A stretch of DNA of 52,678 nucleotides, from contig JADIIX010000125.1 in assembly GCA_027604505.1 (NCBI GenBank), positions 1 to 52,678 on the forward strand. The letters are read 5' to 3'. Origin of the DNA: Gonapodya sp. JEL0774. Its lineage: Eukaryota; Monoblepharomycota; Monoblepharidomycetes; Monoblepharidales; Gonapodyaceae. The notes under the pieces are model-generated. The model saw only the letters and a list, made by a program, of their open reading frames with translations. It ran no database searches and was not told the DNA's origin. How positions within the stretch are numbered: the stretch's first letter is position 1; the number at the start of each line of letters is the position of its first letter. Made by a program: the position numbers and the translations under genes. This document shows, one piece after another, positions 10,971 to 21,770 of this stretch.

Positions 10971-11096
10971 ATATTCTAGTAGCGAAACCTACACTTCATC
11001 TGTGAGTGGGTGGGGCGAAGATAGGTGGTGATTCTACAAGTTTAAAATCTCCCTTAACACCTCCACACAAAACACGACTAAACACGATGGCGTGTA
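10971..11096 (+). repeat. Direct repeat R2, copy 1
   Basis: Starts ATATTCTAGTAGCGAAACCT and matches 13611-13739 through CTTCATCTGTGAGT, TCTCCCTT, CTCCACAC and ACACGATGG[CT]GTGTATA. It is clearly homologous but diverged, with small indels. Confidence 0.65.
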
Positions 11097-11280
11097 TATG
11101 TACTGGATAAACCACCCGCAATTTGAAGCCCCTAGTACATATGGACGACCCAGGTTCAGTTCAAACTAGCACAGGGAACGAAGTTCCCGTCAAAAAACAA
11201 TAGAGCGTGTCTCTATATCCCAAACCATATAGTCCGGGTGGCCATACCTGAACAGTATCGTCGCCAAGCGCCGGTTGAAC
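11092..11280 (-). repeat. Inverted blocks matching 13777-13960
   Basis: The block 11092-11129 (around GGATAAACCACCCGCAATTT) is the reverse complement of 13777-13812. The block 11231-11280 (around AGTATCGTCGCCAAG) is the reverse complement of 13910-13960, and its end also matches 12283-12310 in reverse. Each block is inverted while their order is kept, so the segment is scrambled rather than a simple inversion. Confidence 0.5.
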
Positions 11281-11644
11281 ATTTATATATCGTCCCCGTG
11301 CTGTGGTCTGTTACCACGTGCCACGTGTATGCCCATCCTCCAATTGTAGCCATGAAAGACCCAAGGGGTGATGGAGAAGAGCAGAGGAACTACCTGGAGG
11401 CATGCGCAGGATAGAGGGCGCTAATTTATAATATAGTGTGAGCTGAATGGAGGTGGACAGATCACGCGGCGTCTGGGCTTTGGAAACATCTGTCTGTTGG
11501 TCGTCTTCTCAGGGAAGGAGCACGAAGATGCTCCATGAAAATGTATTGCACCGAAACTTTTTTGTTTTTGCTCTCTCATTTAAGTCAAATCTGTTGCAAC
11601 TTTGAGGATGGGGATGTCCGATCCACCTTATCGCGACAATCTTC

Positions 11645-12105
11645 TCAACAGTGATTAGGTCTTAGCATGTGCTCATCCACGTTTTTATCCAACAATTTCC
11701 TCATTCGCATACCAGCTCTGTCCTCCCTACAATATCCGCACTGTCCCCCGTCCTCGGTTCGGGATTGTACATCTTCGAGGAAGAGCGACGTAAAAACTAA
11801 AAACATGAACTTAGAAGACCCGCAACTTTACGGATGAAACCATCAAAAAGTTCAAGTCCACTCTGTACCAGCCTCCCCCAGTGTTACGTCGAACGAACAC
11901 TCACACAGACTGTCCTTGCAGCACTTCGTCAGGTCTTAAGCGCTGCTACATACTACAGGTACATGATCCAGTTTTCCTGACTCGCCAGCAAATCTCTCAT
12001 CCCTGGGCCCTTCACAAACCGCCACCCAGTTGGCTCTTTGATCTCCACGCGTGTGTCACAGATGATCGGGGATTCATCACAGCGGAGTACAACAGCGTGA
12101 CGCAT
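11645..12105 (-). pseudogene. Decayed or poorly resolved gene with a zinc-finger-like end
   Basis: From the ATG at 12105 a frame reads 50 residues (including DTRVEIKEPTGWRFVKGPG) and then meets TAG. A second frame resumes almost at once (LRPDEVLQGQSV) and runs into a GTGAGT. A third frame, 11806-11645, reads 53 residues with C-G-Y-C followed by H-X6-H, a C2H2-like spacing. The fragments are protein-like but do not join with normal-sized introns, so I read this as a decayed gene or one whose splicing I cannot solve. It lies inside the repeat island. Confidence 0.3.
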
Positions 12106-12244
12106 AAGGACATAAGGACGGGCAAAAATGGCCTAGAATCACTCCACATAGTCATTAAAAGACCTTCGTTGGCTATCGGACTCCTGTTGAGTGTTGATCC
12201 GAGTTACATTCGCCGGTTCCAAGTTCTGCAGGCATTATGAAAGT

Positions 12245-12545
12245 CAACTTTGGCCAAACTCTATGATGCCTGCGAAATTCTCAACCGGCGCTTGGCGAAG
12301 ATACTGGACAAGTTTGATCTTCCCTGTGGTATTTCGAACCGAGTCTATCAACATAGTGCACATGCACGCCAACATATACCCTCTGGAGGCTGCTAACAAC
12401 GTTACAATAACATTCAATTGGATATCGGAGATGGAGATTCTGTTGTGGAATGCAGGAACTCTCTGTTATCACTGATTCAGCACTCTCTCTGCTGACTGCT
12501 CAGACCACCATGTTGGACCGATCAGAGTTTGGTTCTTTATTCAGT
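12245..12545 (+). repeat. Direct repeat R3, copy 1
   Basis: About 300 bases aligned with 13850-14232, with matching runs such as TGTTGTGGA, GGAACTCTCTGTT and CACCATGTTGGA. Copy 2 carries an extra insertion of roughly 70-80 bases after GATACTGGAC. Confidence 0.7.
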
Positions 12546-12652
12546 TTGATAGAGAGTGCAGGTACACTCTTTAGACATCATGACTCATGTAGTAGGGGGG
12601 CTCCGCCTCAGGTGCCATGACGGGGTATATCATATGTTATCCGAAACTTGAT
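12544..12652 (+). repeat. Direct repeat R1, copy 2 (3' flank of the secreted protein gene)
   Basis: Second copy of R1. It overlaps the 3' end of the secreted-protein gene on the opposite strand, so copy 1 at 10831 may be a relic of a second copy of that gene's 3' flank. Confidence 0.6.
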
Positions 12653-13276
12653 TGTGGGCAAACATCACCACCACTTAGCCCATACAAAAACTTTCCAAAT
12701 CCTTGAGTAATCTCGTGATGCCAGTGATATATGAACTTTCGGTTGTAATCCGGCATGGCCTCCCACGTCTCGGTCTCCACGTACAGCACCTCGGTCGTTT
12801 GCTGTTTTCCATTTTGGGTCACTTTGATTGTGAACTCCACACCAAGAATCATATCATCAACCTCGAAGATGTTATTGATGCTTAGTCCTAACTTCTCACT
12901 TCTCGTGAGTTTCCCGGTGACGGAGTTGATGAAACAACCAGACACCGCATTGTTGTACCAGGACGGAGTGCAACCTGGGTTTGTGTACCGAACATACGCC
13001 AATGAAGGGGTTGTTTCACTGGAAGCCGTGGGGTCAATTGTTAAACATCAACAGACGTGACCGTCAAGAGCACGGATGGTGTACAACATACAGGCTATTG
13101 AGGTAATACTGAATGTTGACCCTCATATCTCCTGGGCATGCTTTGAGCCAGACCGCACTTTGCAACAGGAGATCAGTTCGATCAGCCGAGGAGGGGACAG
13201 GAGTAATGCCGACGAAGGCGACACATGCGAGCAGAACCACGAGCGGCCAGGCTGAAGAAGAGTGGTTGCGGGGCAT
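12637..13276 (-). CDS. Secreted cysteine-containing protein, function unknown
   Basis: Two exons, 13276-13092 and 13018-12637, join across a 73-nt intron with a GTATGT donor and CAG acceptor in phase 2, giving 188 residues. The N-terminus is a textbook signal peptide: a short basic start (MPRNHSS), a hydrophobic core (WPLVVLLACVAFVGI) and a probable cleavage site near PSSA|D. The mature part has four cysteines (in KACPGD, NPGCTPS, SGCFIN and DVCPQ), enough for two disulfides. It also has a Trp/Tyr/His-rich segment (YNRKFIYHWHHEITQGF). There is no membrane anchor or GPI signal. I recognise no family. Its place in a repeat-rich, gene-poor island is typical of lineage-specific secreted proteins in fungi, but that is circumstantial. 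Confidence 0.7.
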
Positions 13277-13610
13277 TGCTATTGCACTGTTACGTGCGGG
13301 AAGACAAAGTTGTTGGAGTACGGGGTGGGAGCCATTTCTGGGTTGATCCTACGCACCTTCGCCCGTGGAGGGCACTTTGTAGAGTGGAGCAACGTGCAAC
13401 CAACGGATATCAGTCGGATTGTCCGGTTTCGAGAGTGCGAACGACGTTCAGATAAGCTTGATCTACATCGGATATATATATACGCTGCTTCTGCCTATCA
13501 GATATATCCTACATAATATATTGACCGTGAACTTCCGGGCAAGTTGAAATCATCACATGTTCATGATATGAACATCCATTAAATTTAGTCATGCAAAATG
13601 TACATATACC
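13277..13610. other. Promoter region of the secreted protein gene
   Basis: Contains an AT-rich TATATATATA run at about 13471-13480 roughly 200 bases upstream of the ATG on the minus strand. No coding frame is convincing. Confidence 0.35.
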
Positions 13611-13812
13611 ATATTCTAGTAGCGAAACCTATAATTCATCTGTGAGTAAGCGAGGTGAACAAAGGTGTCGATTCCGCATATTCAGTCTCCCTTGCCCAGC
13701 TCCACACTTTACACGAGTAAACACGATGGTGTGTATAGATACCAGATAACTGTACTTGATATGGATCCATGACATGGCTTTGAATTGCGGGTGGTTTATC
13801 CTGTATATATAC
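13611..13812 (+). repeat. Repeat R2, copy 2, with the adjoining inverted block
   Basis: 13611-13739 repeats 10971-11096 in direct orientation. 13777-13812 (around AATTGCGGGTGGTTTATCC) repeats 11092-11129 in inverted orientation. Confidence 0.6.
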
Positions 13813-13849
13813 ATTCGTGTTTGTTTTGTGTGTGCTCACTATGACGTTA

Positions 13850-14232
13850 GAGAGTTTGGCCAAAGCCACTTGTCACGGACAAACTCAATAGTGGCTGCAA
13901 AATTCTTAACTGGCACTTGGCGACGATACTGGACGGGAATGACCACCCGGACTGCATGACTTGCAATCCACACTAGTATACTGTTGTTTAGCGGCGGCCT
14001 GGACTGCTTTCCCTGGGGTACTTCGAACCGATTCTATCAACATAGAGCGAATGCATGGCAACATATGCACTCTGAAGGCTGCTAACACAACGTTACAATA
14101 ACATATAATTGGATGTCGGAGATCGAGGATCTGTTGTGGAAGGTAGGAACTCTCTGTTGTCACTGATTCGGCCTTCTCTCTGTTGACTGCTCAGGCCACC
14201 ATGTTGGAACGGTCAGAGTTTGGAGCTTTATT
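13850..14232 (+). repeat. Direct repeat R3, copy 2
   Basis: Longer copy of R3. It shares the CTTGGCGA[CA]GATACTGGAC word, the CATAGAGCGAATGCATGGCAA/CATAGTGCACATGCACGCCAA segment, and the GTTACAATAACAT...ATTGGAT stretch with copy 1. Neither copy has an open frame of note. Confidence 0.65.
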
Positions 14233-16024
14233 GAATCTAATTTTCTGGGATTGAAAATGAAGGAACTGGGATTACCGGAAAAACTGCTACATGTGCGCAT
14301 CATGTGTTCCCGATGTTCTGGACTGCTGGCGACTGATAATAATATCTTCACCACTCTCCTCGGCCTGTACGGAACATCTCAAGTACCTTGTATGAGTCAT
14401 CCCAATTAAATACTCAAATTTAGAGAAGAACAGCACCATAATCTTGGCCCCTACGTTTCTTTAGAGTTGGATCGATCTCTCCGACTATGTGAGAACCCCC
14501 ATTTCTGTGCAGATATTGGGTCGAATCCCCAGCCTGTCTCATTTGTGGAAATGATACACGTTCCATCTCTCTCTATTTTTGTCTTGTGTCGACTGTCGCG
14601 TGGGGTTACGTTGGCCTGATTTTGTCCTGATATCTGAACCGACCAGCTCTGTAGCAAACAATGAACGAAGGCAGTGCACACGCTCTCCGTCGTTTACGGT
14701 CTCGTCCGACAGGGGTCCATCACGTGATTGTGTCGGAAGGGAGTGTGCCCCCACTAACATCCGCCTCAACACCAAAACAAAATGGCGAAATGGACACAGA
14801 TTCGTACGTAAATTTCAAATCGGTGAACAGTAACTGACGTACGATATTATTGGCGTATTAATGGTAACGTTCAATGGTTGGCGCCCTGGTGGGAAGGGGA
14901 GTTTGGCGGCATTTTCGAGGGGACACAACCTCGACTGCAGTGGGAAGTACAGGGTTGAAAAGGTGGCCGAACATTGCGAGGTTTCCGATGCATCCGACAG
15001 CGGGAGGAGCGACTCGCCTCTGCCGGTCGGGGCGATCGGGGTCCAACCGTATTTCGGTGGGACTGTCCATACATACGCGTCCCCTCCCCCTCCCCACACA
15101 TCTCCTTGCCACTGTGTCCCATTTGCGGACCATGTTTCTCGATACCTCATTCAAACTTTCCAGAGCATTCTACCGCCTTCTTCCATCCGGCCGCCCGACC
15201 CGGGAGGATGGGTTCAGGCGGGTGGTAAGGGCGGGCACTGCATGCCACCGCTGTGGGAGGAGGAGCACCGGCACCGCACGACCATCGCACCGGTGCTGTT
15301 CCCCCGCACGCGGTCACTCTGTTTCCTTTCTCGATGTAATGAGACTGTGACTGGGTTTTGCCCGATGTGATGTGCAGTGTACGGTGATTCTCCGGAACCG
15401 TGACTCACGCAGGAGGTTCAACAGGGAAGGGTCTGTGCCACCTTATGGGGAGCGTCCCCTCCTTAAGAAATACCAAAGAAACTTTCAACACGAGACTCTT
15501 GTCGCGATTGCAAATTCCAGAGATTCGAAAAGACAAAGGACATTGAATGTGAGCCCGCATGAGCGGCATTGCAGGGGGCGCGGGGAACGGGATTGTGTGG
15601 GCATGACGGCGTTCCACGGGTGAAGACGGGGAGCGTTCCCATCTCCATCCCCACCACACCATCCGGTCCGATTCGGGACGATGGGTGGCCATCGGGAGCC
15701 ATTCTGGACTCTTCTCGGGTGATACGGGGAGGGCGTTACGTGGGGCAGGAAGAGCCGGTGGGACGAACGACAGACATCGGACGGATTCACGGCCGGGTCG
15801 TGACGGGATGATGGGACGGGCTCGGACGGGGACTAGGAGATGGAATGTGACAGTGAAGACGGTTGTTTAGAGATCGCGAGAAGAGGTTTGGAGATTCCGG
15901 GCGTGGGGAATGTGGAGTTTTGGTGTTGAGAGATTGGTTGGTTGGACTGGAAGACACCGGACACCAAGTGGAGCGCAAACACAAACGCAGGAGGAAATAA
16001 AAATTTTCTAGGCGGAAAAACGCG
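14233..16024. other. Long upstream region of the bZIP gene, no supported gene
   Basis: Several open frames overlap on both strands between 14450 and 15870. They have mutually random compositions and no consistent splice sites, and I do not support any. A TGACTCA word (the Gcn4/AP-1 core) lies at 15401-15407, about 0.8 kb before the bZIP start. An AAATAAAAATTTT box at about 15997 could serve as a core promoter. Confidence 0.35.
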
Positions 16025-16082
16025 ATGTGGGAATTGAGAATCATTTGGTTGCGCAATTTTATTTGGACCCGGGTGTGTACAA

Positions 16083-16100
16083 ATGTATTGGTGCGGGTGA
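16083..16100 (+). promoter_or_regulatory. Five-codon upstream reading frame before the bZIP gene
   Basis: ATG TAT TGG TGC GGG TGA encodes Met-Tyr-Trp-Cys-Gly, 130 bases before the main ATG. A second upstream ATG at 16025 opens a 92-codon frame that overlaps the main start out of frame. Short upstream frames control translation of the yeast GCN4 mRNA. Whether this one is in the transcript is unknown. Confidence 0.35.
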
Positions 16101-16230
16101 CGTCTCCACCAACCAGCTCAGAACCAGCTCAGCACCACCATATGCAAACTCACCATTTTCCTTCCCCATCAAACACCAGAAAAACACCAACCACCACACT
16201 TACTCACCTTAACTTGTCTTCTCCACCACC

Positions 16231-19200
16231 ATGTCCCGTCCCCGTCTCCCCCGGCCCGCCCATCACCAACCACCACCGCCGCCACCTCCACGCACGCTTT
16301 TGACAACCACCGCCACAACCACACCGACACCGACACCACCAACACCGCACCTATCGTCGTCATTTGCCGCGATCGATATTGGAAACGGGAACGGGAACGG
16401 GAACGGCTACGGGAGTGTGATGACCAGGGTGAACGGATCCGGAAACGGACACCTGACGAACGGGCACTCACGGAAAAACAGCACCGGCAACGGCACCGGC
16501 ACCAGCCCCGGCATCGACTTGTCCAGCCCGCTCGCCCACTCCCTCCACGACACCATCACCGTTGGCACGTCCCCACTCCACGCACCCCCACATACCGGTC
16601 CCGGTCCCGGTCCCGGTCCTGCCGCCACCCCGACCACCACCTCTGTTCCACACATGCGACCGACACCAAACACGACCAGCCATCCTCTTCCCGCCGGCAT
16701 GGCCACTGCTTACTCGTCCTCATCTTCACCAACCCCCACCCTGTCTCTGTCGCCCACCAGCCCCGCTGTGCTCGCCGTGCCCACCTTGCCCGCGACTCTC
16801 AACTCTTTACCCCCACTCGACCCGGTCTCGCTCGCCTCATGGTACGCTATGCTGGCCCACTACCAGAACCGCCACCATCACGGCATCGCGCACGGAGGAC
16901 CTCAACCTGGGTTTCCCAACCTCAGCCTGGACCAACTCGTCGCGCCGCCGTTTCAACATCACCACGGCGCCGGCAACGGCAACGGTAACGGCACGCCACA
17001 GAACCCCCAAACTCGCAGCACCGCCGGGGGGCTCGTTGCGCCCGCACCCGTACCTCCACAACCTCCACCTCCACCCCAACACCACACCCAACCCCGCCCC
17101 ACAAAACGTCTACGCACTCGACAATCCCTCCCCCGGTCGTTGTCGTCGTCATCTTCCGCCACCGCCGCCGCCGCCGTCACCGTCACCGCCACTGAAACGG
17201 CCACGTCCACGTCGCCTCCGGCAACGGCGTCCTCGTCCTCGTCTGCACCGACACCGGTACCCGCGCACTCGTTCACGTCCATGTCTTCGGTGCCGCTCCC
17301 CGTCTCGAAGGTGACAGCGATTGCACACGACCAGTTAGGGGCCAACACCGACCCCAACCCACAACCCCCCGCCGGCACGCTCACCGCGCTGGGGATAAGG
17401 GTGCCGGGGGATTTGGGAGCGGGCGTAAACGGGGGGAGAAGACGGAGTGGCGGTGTTGGTGGTGATTCGTCCTTAGTGAGTTTTTGTCGATTTTCTCTCC
17501 CCATTTTGTACGTTCCTGTTTTTGGATCTTGTTTTCGTGTCGGTGTTCTGTTTTTCTTTTGGGGGTGCGATTGTGCGTTGTGGGACTGGTGGGCTTTTGG
17601 GTTTCGGTGTGCTCCAGGGGGCACAGGGCAAACAGACAAGGGGGAAAGTCCCACGCATGCTGCAAGAGTCACCCGAGCGAGGGGCGGACCGGAATTGGCC
17701 ACAAGGCAGAGGGAGAGGAAGAAGACGCACGAGAGGGAACGAAAAGACTGGGTGGGGTGCCACGGTGTCCAAGGAGGGTCAGTGTGAGCCCCGTAACACC
17801 ACTGCACTGCAACTGCCCCGTGGTCCGTGAGCTATAGGCAGTGGTGAGAGAGGGCCAAAAGGGAGATTTGATTGCGGTGTCGATGTGCCTAGGGTTTGCT
17901 CAACAACTGTCATTCGATTTGTTGTTTCCCTTGTATCTCACCCACCGCACCACATCGTACGGCACGCACGTGGTCACTTGGCCACCTGGTTGTCGGTCCC
18001 GTCCCTTTCCTCGGGCCTCTCCAGCCTCCCCCATCCGCGCCGTCCGCCCAGAAGTACAGTCTCGGCCACATCGGGACTCTGTCCGAGTCTCAGACTGCAT
18101 CACCATCGGAGAGCCAGTCGCAGTGGCAGTCCCCTGCGCGATCGGAGTGGATGTACAGAGGGTACCCTGCGTATCCGTCAATGGATGGAGTTGGTGCTGG
18201 ACTGGACGCTGGGATGGAGGGTAGGCAGGGTGGTGGGGAAAGGGAGGCGGAGGAAGGGGTGGATGAAAGGAAAGGGGAAGTAGAGGCAGTAGGGATGGAT
18301 GAGATGGATGTCGATGGAGAAGGAGAAGAAGGGACTGAGCGAGGACGGGGGCGGGGACGAGGGCGGGTTGGTGGAAGGGTGAAGGTCGGTGGAAGAGGCG
18401 GCGGAAAGAAGCGAGTCGCGATGAAAGTGGAGAAGGACATGAGCGAGGTGGTGAGCGACGATATGAGCGATCAAGGGGACGGGGACGGATCGAAAGAAGA
18501 GTCTGAGTGGGAAGAAAGGGGCGGAGAGGAGTTTGGGTCCGAGATTGGCGATGAGGAGCGGGCTGGGAGGGGAGTGAGGGGAGTGCGGGCGAGAGTGAGA
18601 GGGACTGGAGGTCGAGGGCGAGTGCGGGGTGGAGGAGTGGAGGGCCAAAGGTATGCAAGGAATACAGGAGGCAGGGACGCAGGGAGTGTAGGAGGCAGTG
18701 GAAGTGGCGGAGTGAGCAGCGGGGGCGGGGAGAGTGGCGGGGATGTTGAGGGAGAGGGCGATGTGGCGCGTGAGTGGGATTCCACACGGATGACGGCAGA
18801 GGAGCGGCGAGACACCAAGAGAATCAAGAACAGTGAGTGTGTGCGCAGACTGATGCAGTCGAGATGGAGTGACGCAGATATTGAATGACTGTCCCTGCAG
18901 CTGAGGCCGCCCGTCGATCCCGGCAACGCAAGCAACTGCGACTCGACTCGCTCTCCTCCCGTGTGGCTGATCTCGAGAGAATAAACAGAAATCTCTCAAT
19001 CAGAAACTCTCAGCTCCTCAACTTACACAATCAATGGGTGCAGAGGGAACAAGATCTCTCTGAAACAGTTGCCGAGTTGACCAGGCAGGTGAGTTCCCAA
19101 CGAGCGATATGCGAGTGAGACGAAAAATCGAGGGCCGACGAGTGTCGGCTGGCCCGATTTAGAGCGAGTGAGGGTCAGAGGCAGAGTGAGTGGAGCCCGG

Positions 19201-21754
19201 ACGGGAGTGGTGCGAACCAGACCCTCTGACACGAAGGAGAGCGATCGTCTATGGTACCCGGAACCTCAAAGCAATTGATCCTTTTCTGGACGTGAGAGCA
19301 GGAGCAAAGCAAGTGAGATGAGTGGAGTTATTGAGATGAGACTGAGTAGAGTGGAGGACTGGCGGTTGGATTGGAGGGCCCAGAACGGAACGGGCGAGCA
19401 CTGAACGTAGGGTCTGGTGGTGGTGGGCGCTTTGGAATCAATCAAGAGAACGCGACGGGTGTTGGTGAAGACAGGAGGGGGTGGTGGGGGCAAGAGTTAA
19501 GCGCATCGTTCCTGCTACCTGCAGACTCGGATATTTCACTCGGATATGAAATATCCATTGATACTCACCACTGCTCCCTTCTCCCGCCCACCCCAAGCTC
19601 CTCCTCACATCATCATCCACCCTCCCCTTTCCCTTACCTCCTTACCCAACTCCCTCCCTCTCCCCACCCACATCCACGTCGGCTTCCGCCATCACCGGGA
19701 CTCCCACTCCGCCAACAGTCACCTCGAATGGATCGACGGGATCGACAGTTTCGGCATCCCTCCCAGCTCATCTCGACATCGATCTCCCAGGGTCTGGTGA
19801 TGGATCGACCTCGACATCGGTTTTGCGCTCGGCACTCAGTTCCGGTTCCAGTTCCGCCCCCGCTCACCTACACCTCGCAATCCCACTCCACTGGTCTTCC
19901 ACAAACACACCGGCACCTGCACCTGCACCTAACCCACCACCACCAACAGCATTGCAGAGGCAAAGGCAGAGGACAGCAAATCCAGCTTCAGCATCCCTCC
20001 CTCCCCCTGCCCCGCCTTCGGCGTCCGCGTCAGGGTCTGCTCTGTCGTCTGGTCCCGGTCCCGGCTCACCTCCCCAGCGGAGGGGGTCGGCGGGGTGGAC
20101 GGGGACCGCAGGCGGAGGTGGAGGGACGGTGGGAACTGGTGCGGGGCCAGCCGGGACGCGCAGCGGATCGGCCCCCTCCGCCTCTCCCTCTGCCTTTGCC
20201 TCCACCTTAACCTCCTCGTCCACCATCCTCCCGGCCACCCCCACACAGGCCACACACCCCGCCACCGACCCGCAACCTGTCCTCTCTAATTTTCACTTCC
20301 CATGGCTCCCCGTCGCGGGCGGCGCGGCTGGGGCGGGATCGGAGGCGGGGGAGGCGGGTCGTGAGGTCAACTCCCATTCCCATTCCCAGTCCCAGTCGCA
20401 CCCGCAAACGCACCCGTTCCCCTTCCCTCTTCCATACGAATCAATAAACCCTTTGGAGGCCTTAGTGGTGCCGGCCGCAGGACCGGGCCAGGAGTTCGGG
20501 TTCGAGTTCGGGGGAGACGGGTTCGGTTCCGGACGTGTTCAGGGGCAAGAGGGGTCGCGGACCGGTGGGGGTTTCGGCGGTACTGGCCGTCCCATGTCCA
20601 CGTCCACGTCCACGTCGTCGACTCGCACTCGACCGCCAGTCCCGCCTCGCGCTCGCCGTCCATCCTCGGTTACACTGTCCCACGACCTCGAGTTCGCCCA
20701 CCTTAATACTTTGGGGAATCTCGCCGGCTCGGTCACCAAGTCTACATCCGCGTCGTATTCTCCGTCGACGATGTCCCCAAACCACCCTTGGCCCTCTACA
20801 TCGCTCCCCAACCCACCGTCCCGGTACTCCTTCGCATCCCTCGTACCACCACCACCACCGGCACCCCACCTTCACCACGCGTCCATCCCACCCACACCGT
20901 CCGGGGAGTTCCCATTTCCTATCCAATTACCATTCCCCTTCTACTCCCGCTCCGTCTCGCCCGCGCCACTGCCTCCAGACACATTCACATCGACCTCACC
21001 CAGCCTGTACGACCCGTCTTACCCGCTGATGCAAGATGGTGACCCGTCCTCAAACTCGAACTCCTTCCCACCCGCTGTGTCTACATCCACACAATCACCG
21101 TCACCGTCGCCGTCGACATACACAAACCAGTACTCGTACCCGAACCCGTCGCCAGACGTCCCGGTGGTCCAGCACACCGAGAGGACGGCGCAGAGGGTTG
21201 CAGCTTATTCACGCGCTGGATCGGGATCGGGACAGGCACAGTACCCCTGGCCTCTGCTCCCCTCTGACACGTCCCTGTCATACCCGTTCCCGCCCACCCC
21301 ACCCGTCCCAGCCGCCCACCTGACAGCCCACCAGGCCCACCAACTGGCCCTCCTCCGCCTCAAGCTCCACGCGCAGGCGACGGCCGCGGCGGCAGCTGTG
21401 GCGGTGGCGAATCTGGCGTCTGCGGCGGTGGTTGGAGCGGCGCAGCAGGGCGGTGGTAGCGGACAGACGGTAGCACCCGCACATCATGCCCGCACTGGTA
21501 CACAGGTCTCCTCCACTGTACGCGCGATACGGAAACCGGGCGTGGATCCCATGCTTGGCGGAGATGGGGGTCTCAATGGGCTCGGGTTTCCGTTTCCCGG
21601 GTTTGGCGCCGGGGCTGCAAGAGGCAGTGAGATGGCTGGATACGGTGATGGCGACGATGGTGTTGGAGGACTGTCAATGGGGGGTATGGTGGATTCGCCG
21701 GAGTCGGATGGGTCGGAGGAAAGGGAGATGGAGCAGGATGAGGGAGCAGGATGA
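16231..21754 (+). CDS. Large low-complexity Gcn4-type bZIP transcription factor
   Basis: Exon model: 16231-17475, 18025-18832, 18901-19088 and about 19598-21754, giving about 1,465 residues. The 17476-18024 and 19089-19597 introns are long and their acceptors are the least certain; 18052 is an equally phased alternative. The 68-nt intron at 18833-18900 splits the basic region in phase 1 and restores KRIKNTEAARRSRQRK, the bZIP signature N-X2-AA-X2-SR, nearly that of yeast Gcn4. Leucine-zipper heptads follow (LDSLSSRVADLERINRNL). Everything else is low complexity: Pro/His/Thr-rich at the N-terminus, then an acidic/Gly/Arg segment with NLS-like runs, then Ser/Pro/Ala-rich up to the end. Such factors bind TGACTCA and activate amino-acid biosynthesis genes. 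The bZIP lies centrally, unlike Gcn4 where it is C-terminal. The leader has a short upstream frame. Confidence 0.7.
16381..16410 (+). repeat. GGGAAC hexanucleotide microsatellite
   Basis: Four imperfect units of (GGGAAC), encoding Gly-Asn dipeptides inside the bZIP protein. Confidence 0.7.
16604..16620 (+). repeat. CCGGTC/CCCGGT microsatellite
   Basis: Short tandem (CCCGGT) run encoding alternating Gly-Pro in the bZIP protein. Confidence 0.6.
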
Positions 21755-21770
21755 GGGAGCAGGATGAGGG
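21732..21770 (+). repeat. 13-bp tandem repeat across the bZIP stop codon
   Basis: Three exact copies of AGCAGGATGAGGG (21732-21744, 21745-21757, 21758-21770). Because 13 is not a multiple of three, each copy is read in a new frame, and the second copy supplies the TGA stop at 21752-21754. Confidence 0.9.

Noticed and set aside
11881-12240. 119-codon plus-strand frame in the repeat island
   Set aside because: No ATG start and random composition. The opposite strand has better, though broken, coding character.
14861-15370. 169-codon ATG-initiated plus frame before the bZIP gene
   Set aside because: All frames on both strands are open here because of high GC. No domain, no splice support and no conserved composition.
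17900-18999. Long Pro/Ser/His-rich frames on the minus strand opposite the bZIP gene
   Set aside because: They are the complement of GC-rich Gly/Arg/Glu codons of the plus-strand gene. They lack motifs and splice logic, while the plus strand holds the bZIP signature.
19371-20210. 279-residue plus-strand frame overlapping the last bZIP exon
   Set aside because: Low-complexity His/Pro/Arg frame shadowing the Ser/Thr/Pro-rich frame that continues to 21754.
20462-20926. Trp/Arg/Gly-rich minus-strand frame
   Set aside because: Composition (runs of Trp and Arg) is typical of an antisense shadow of Pro/Ser-rich coding DNA.
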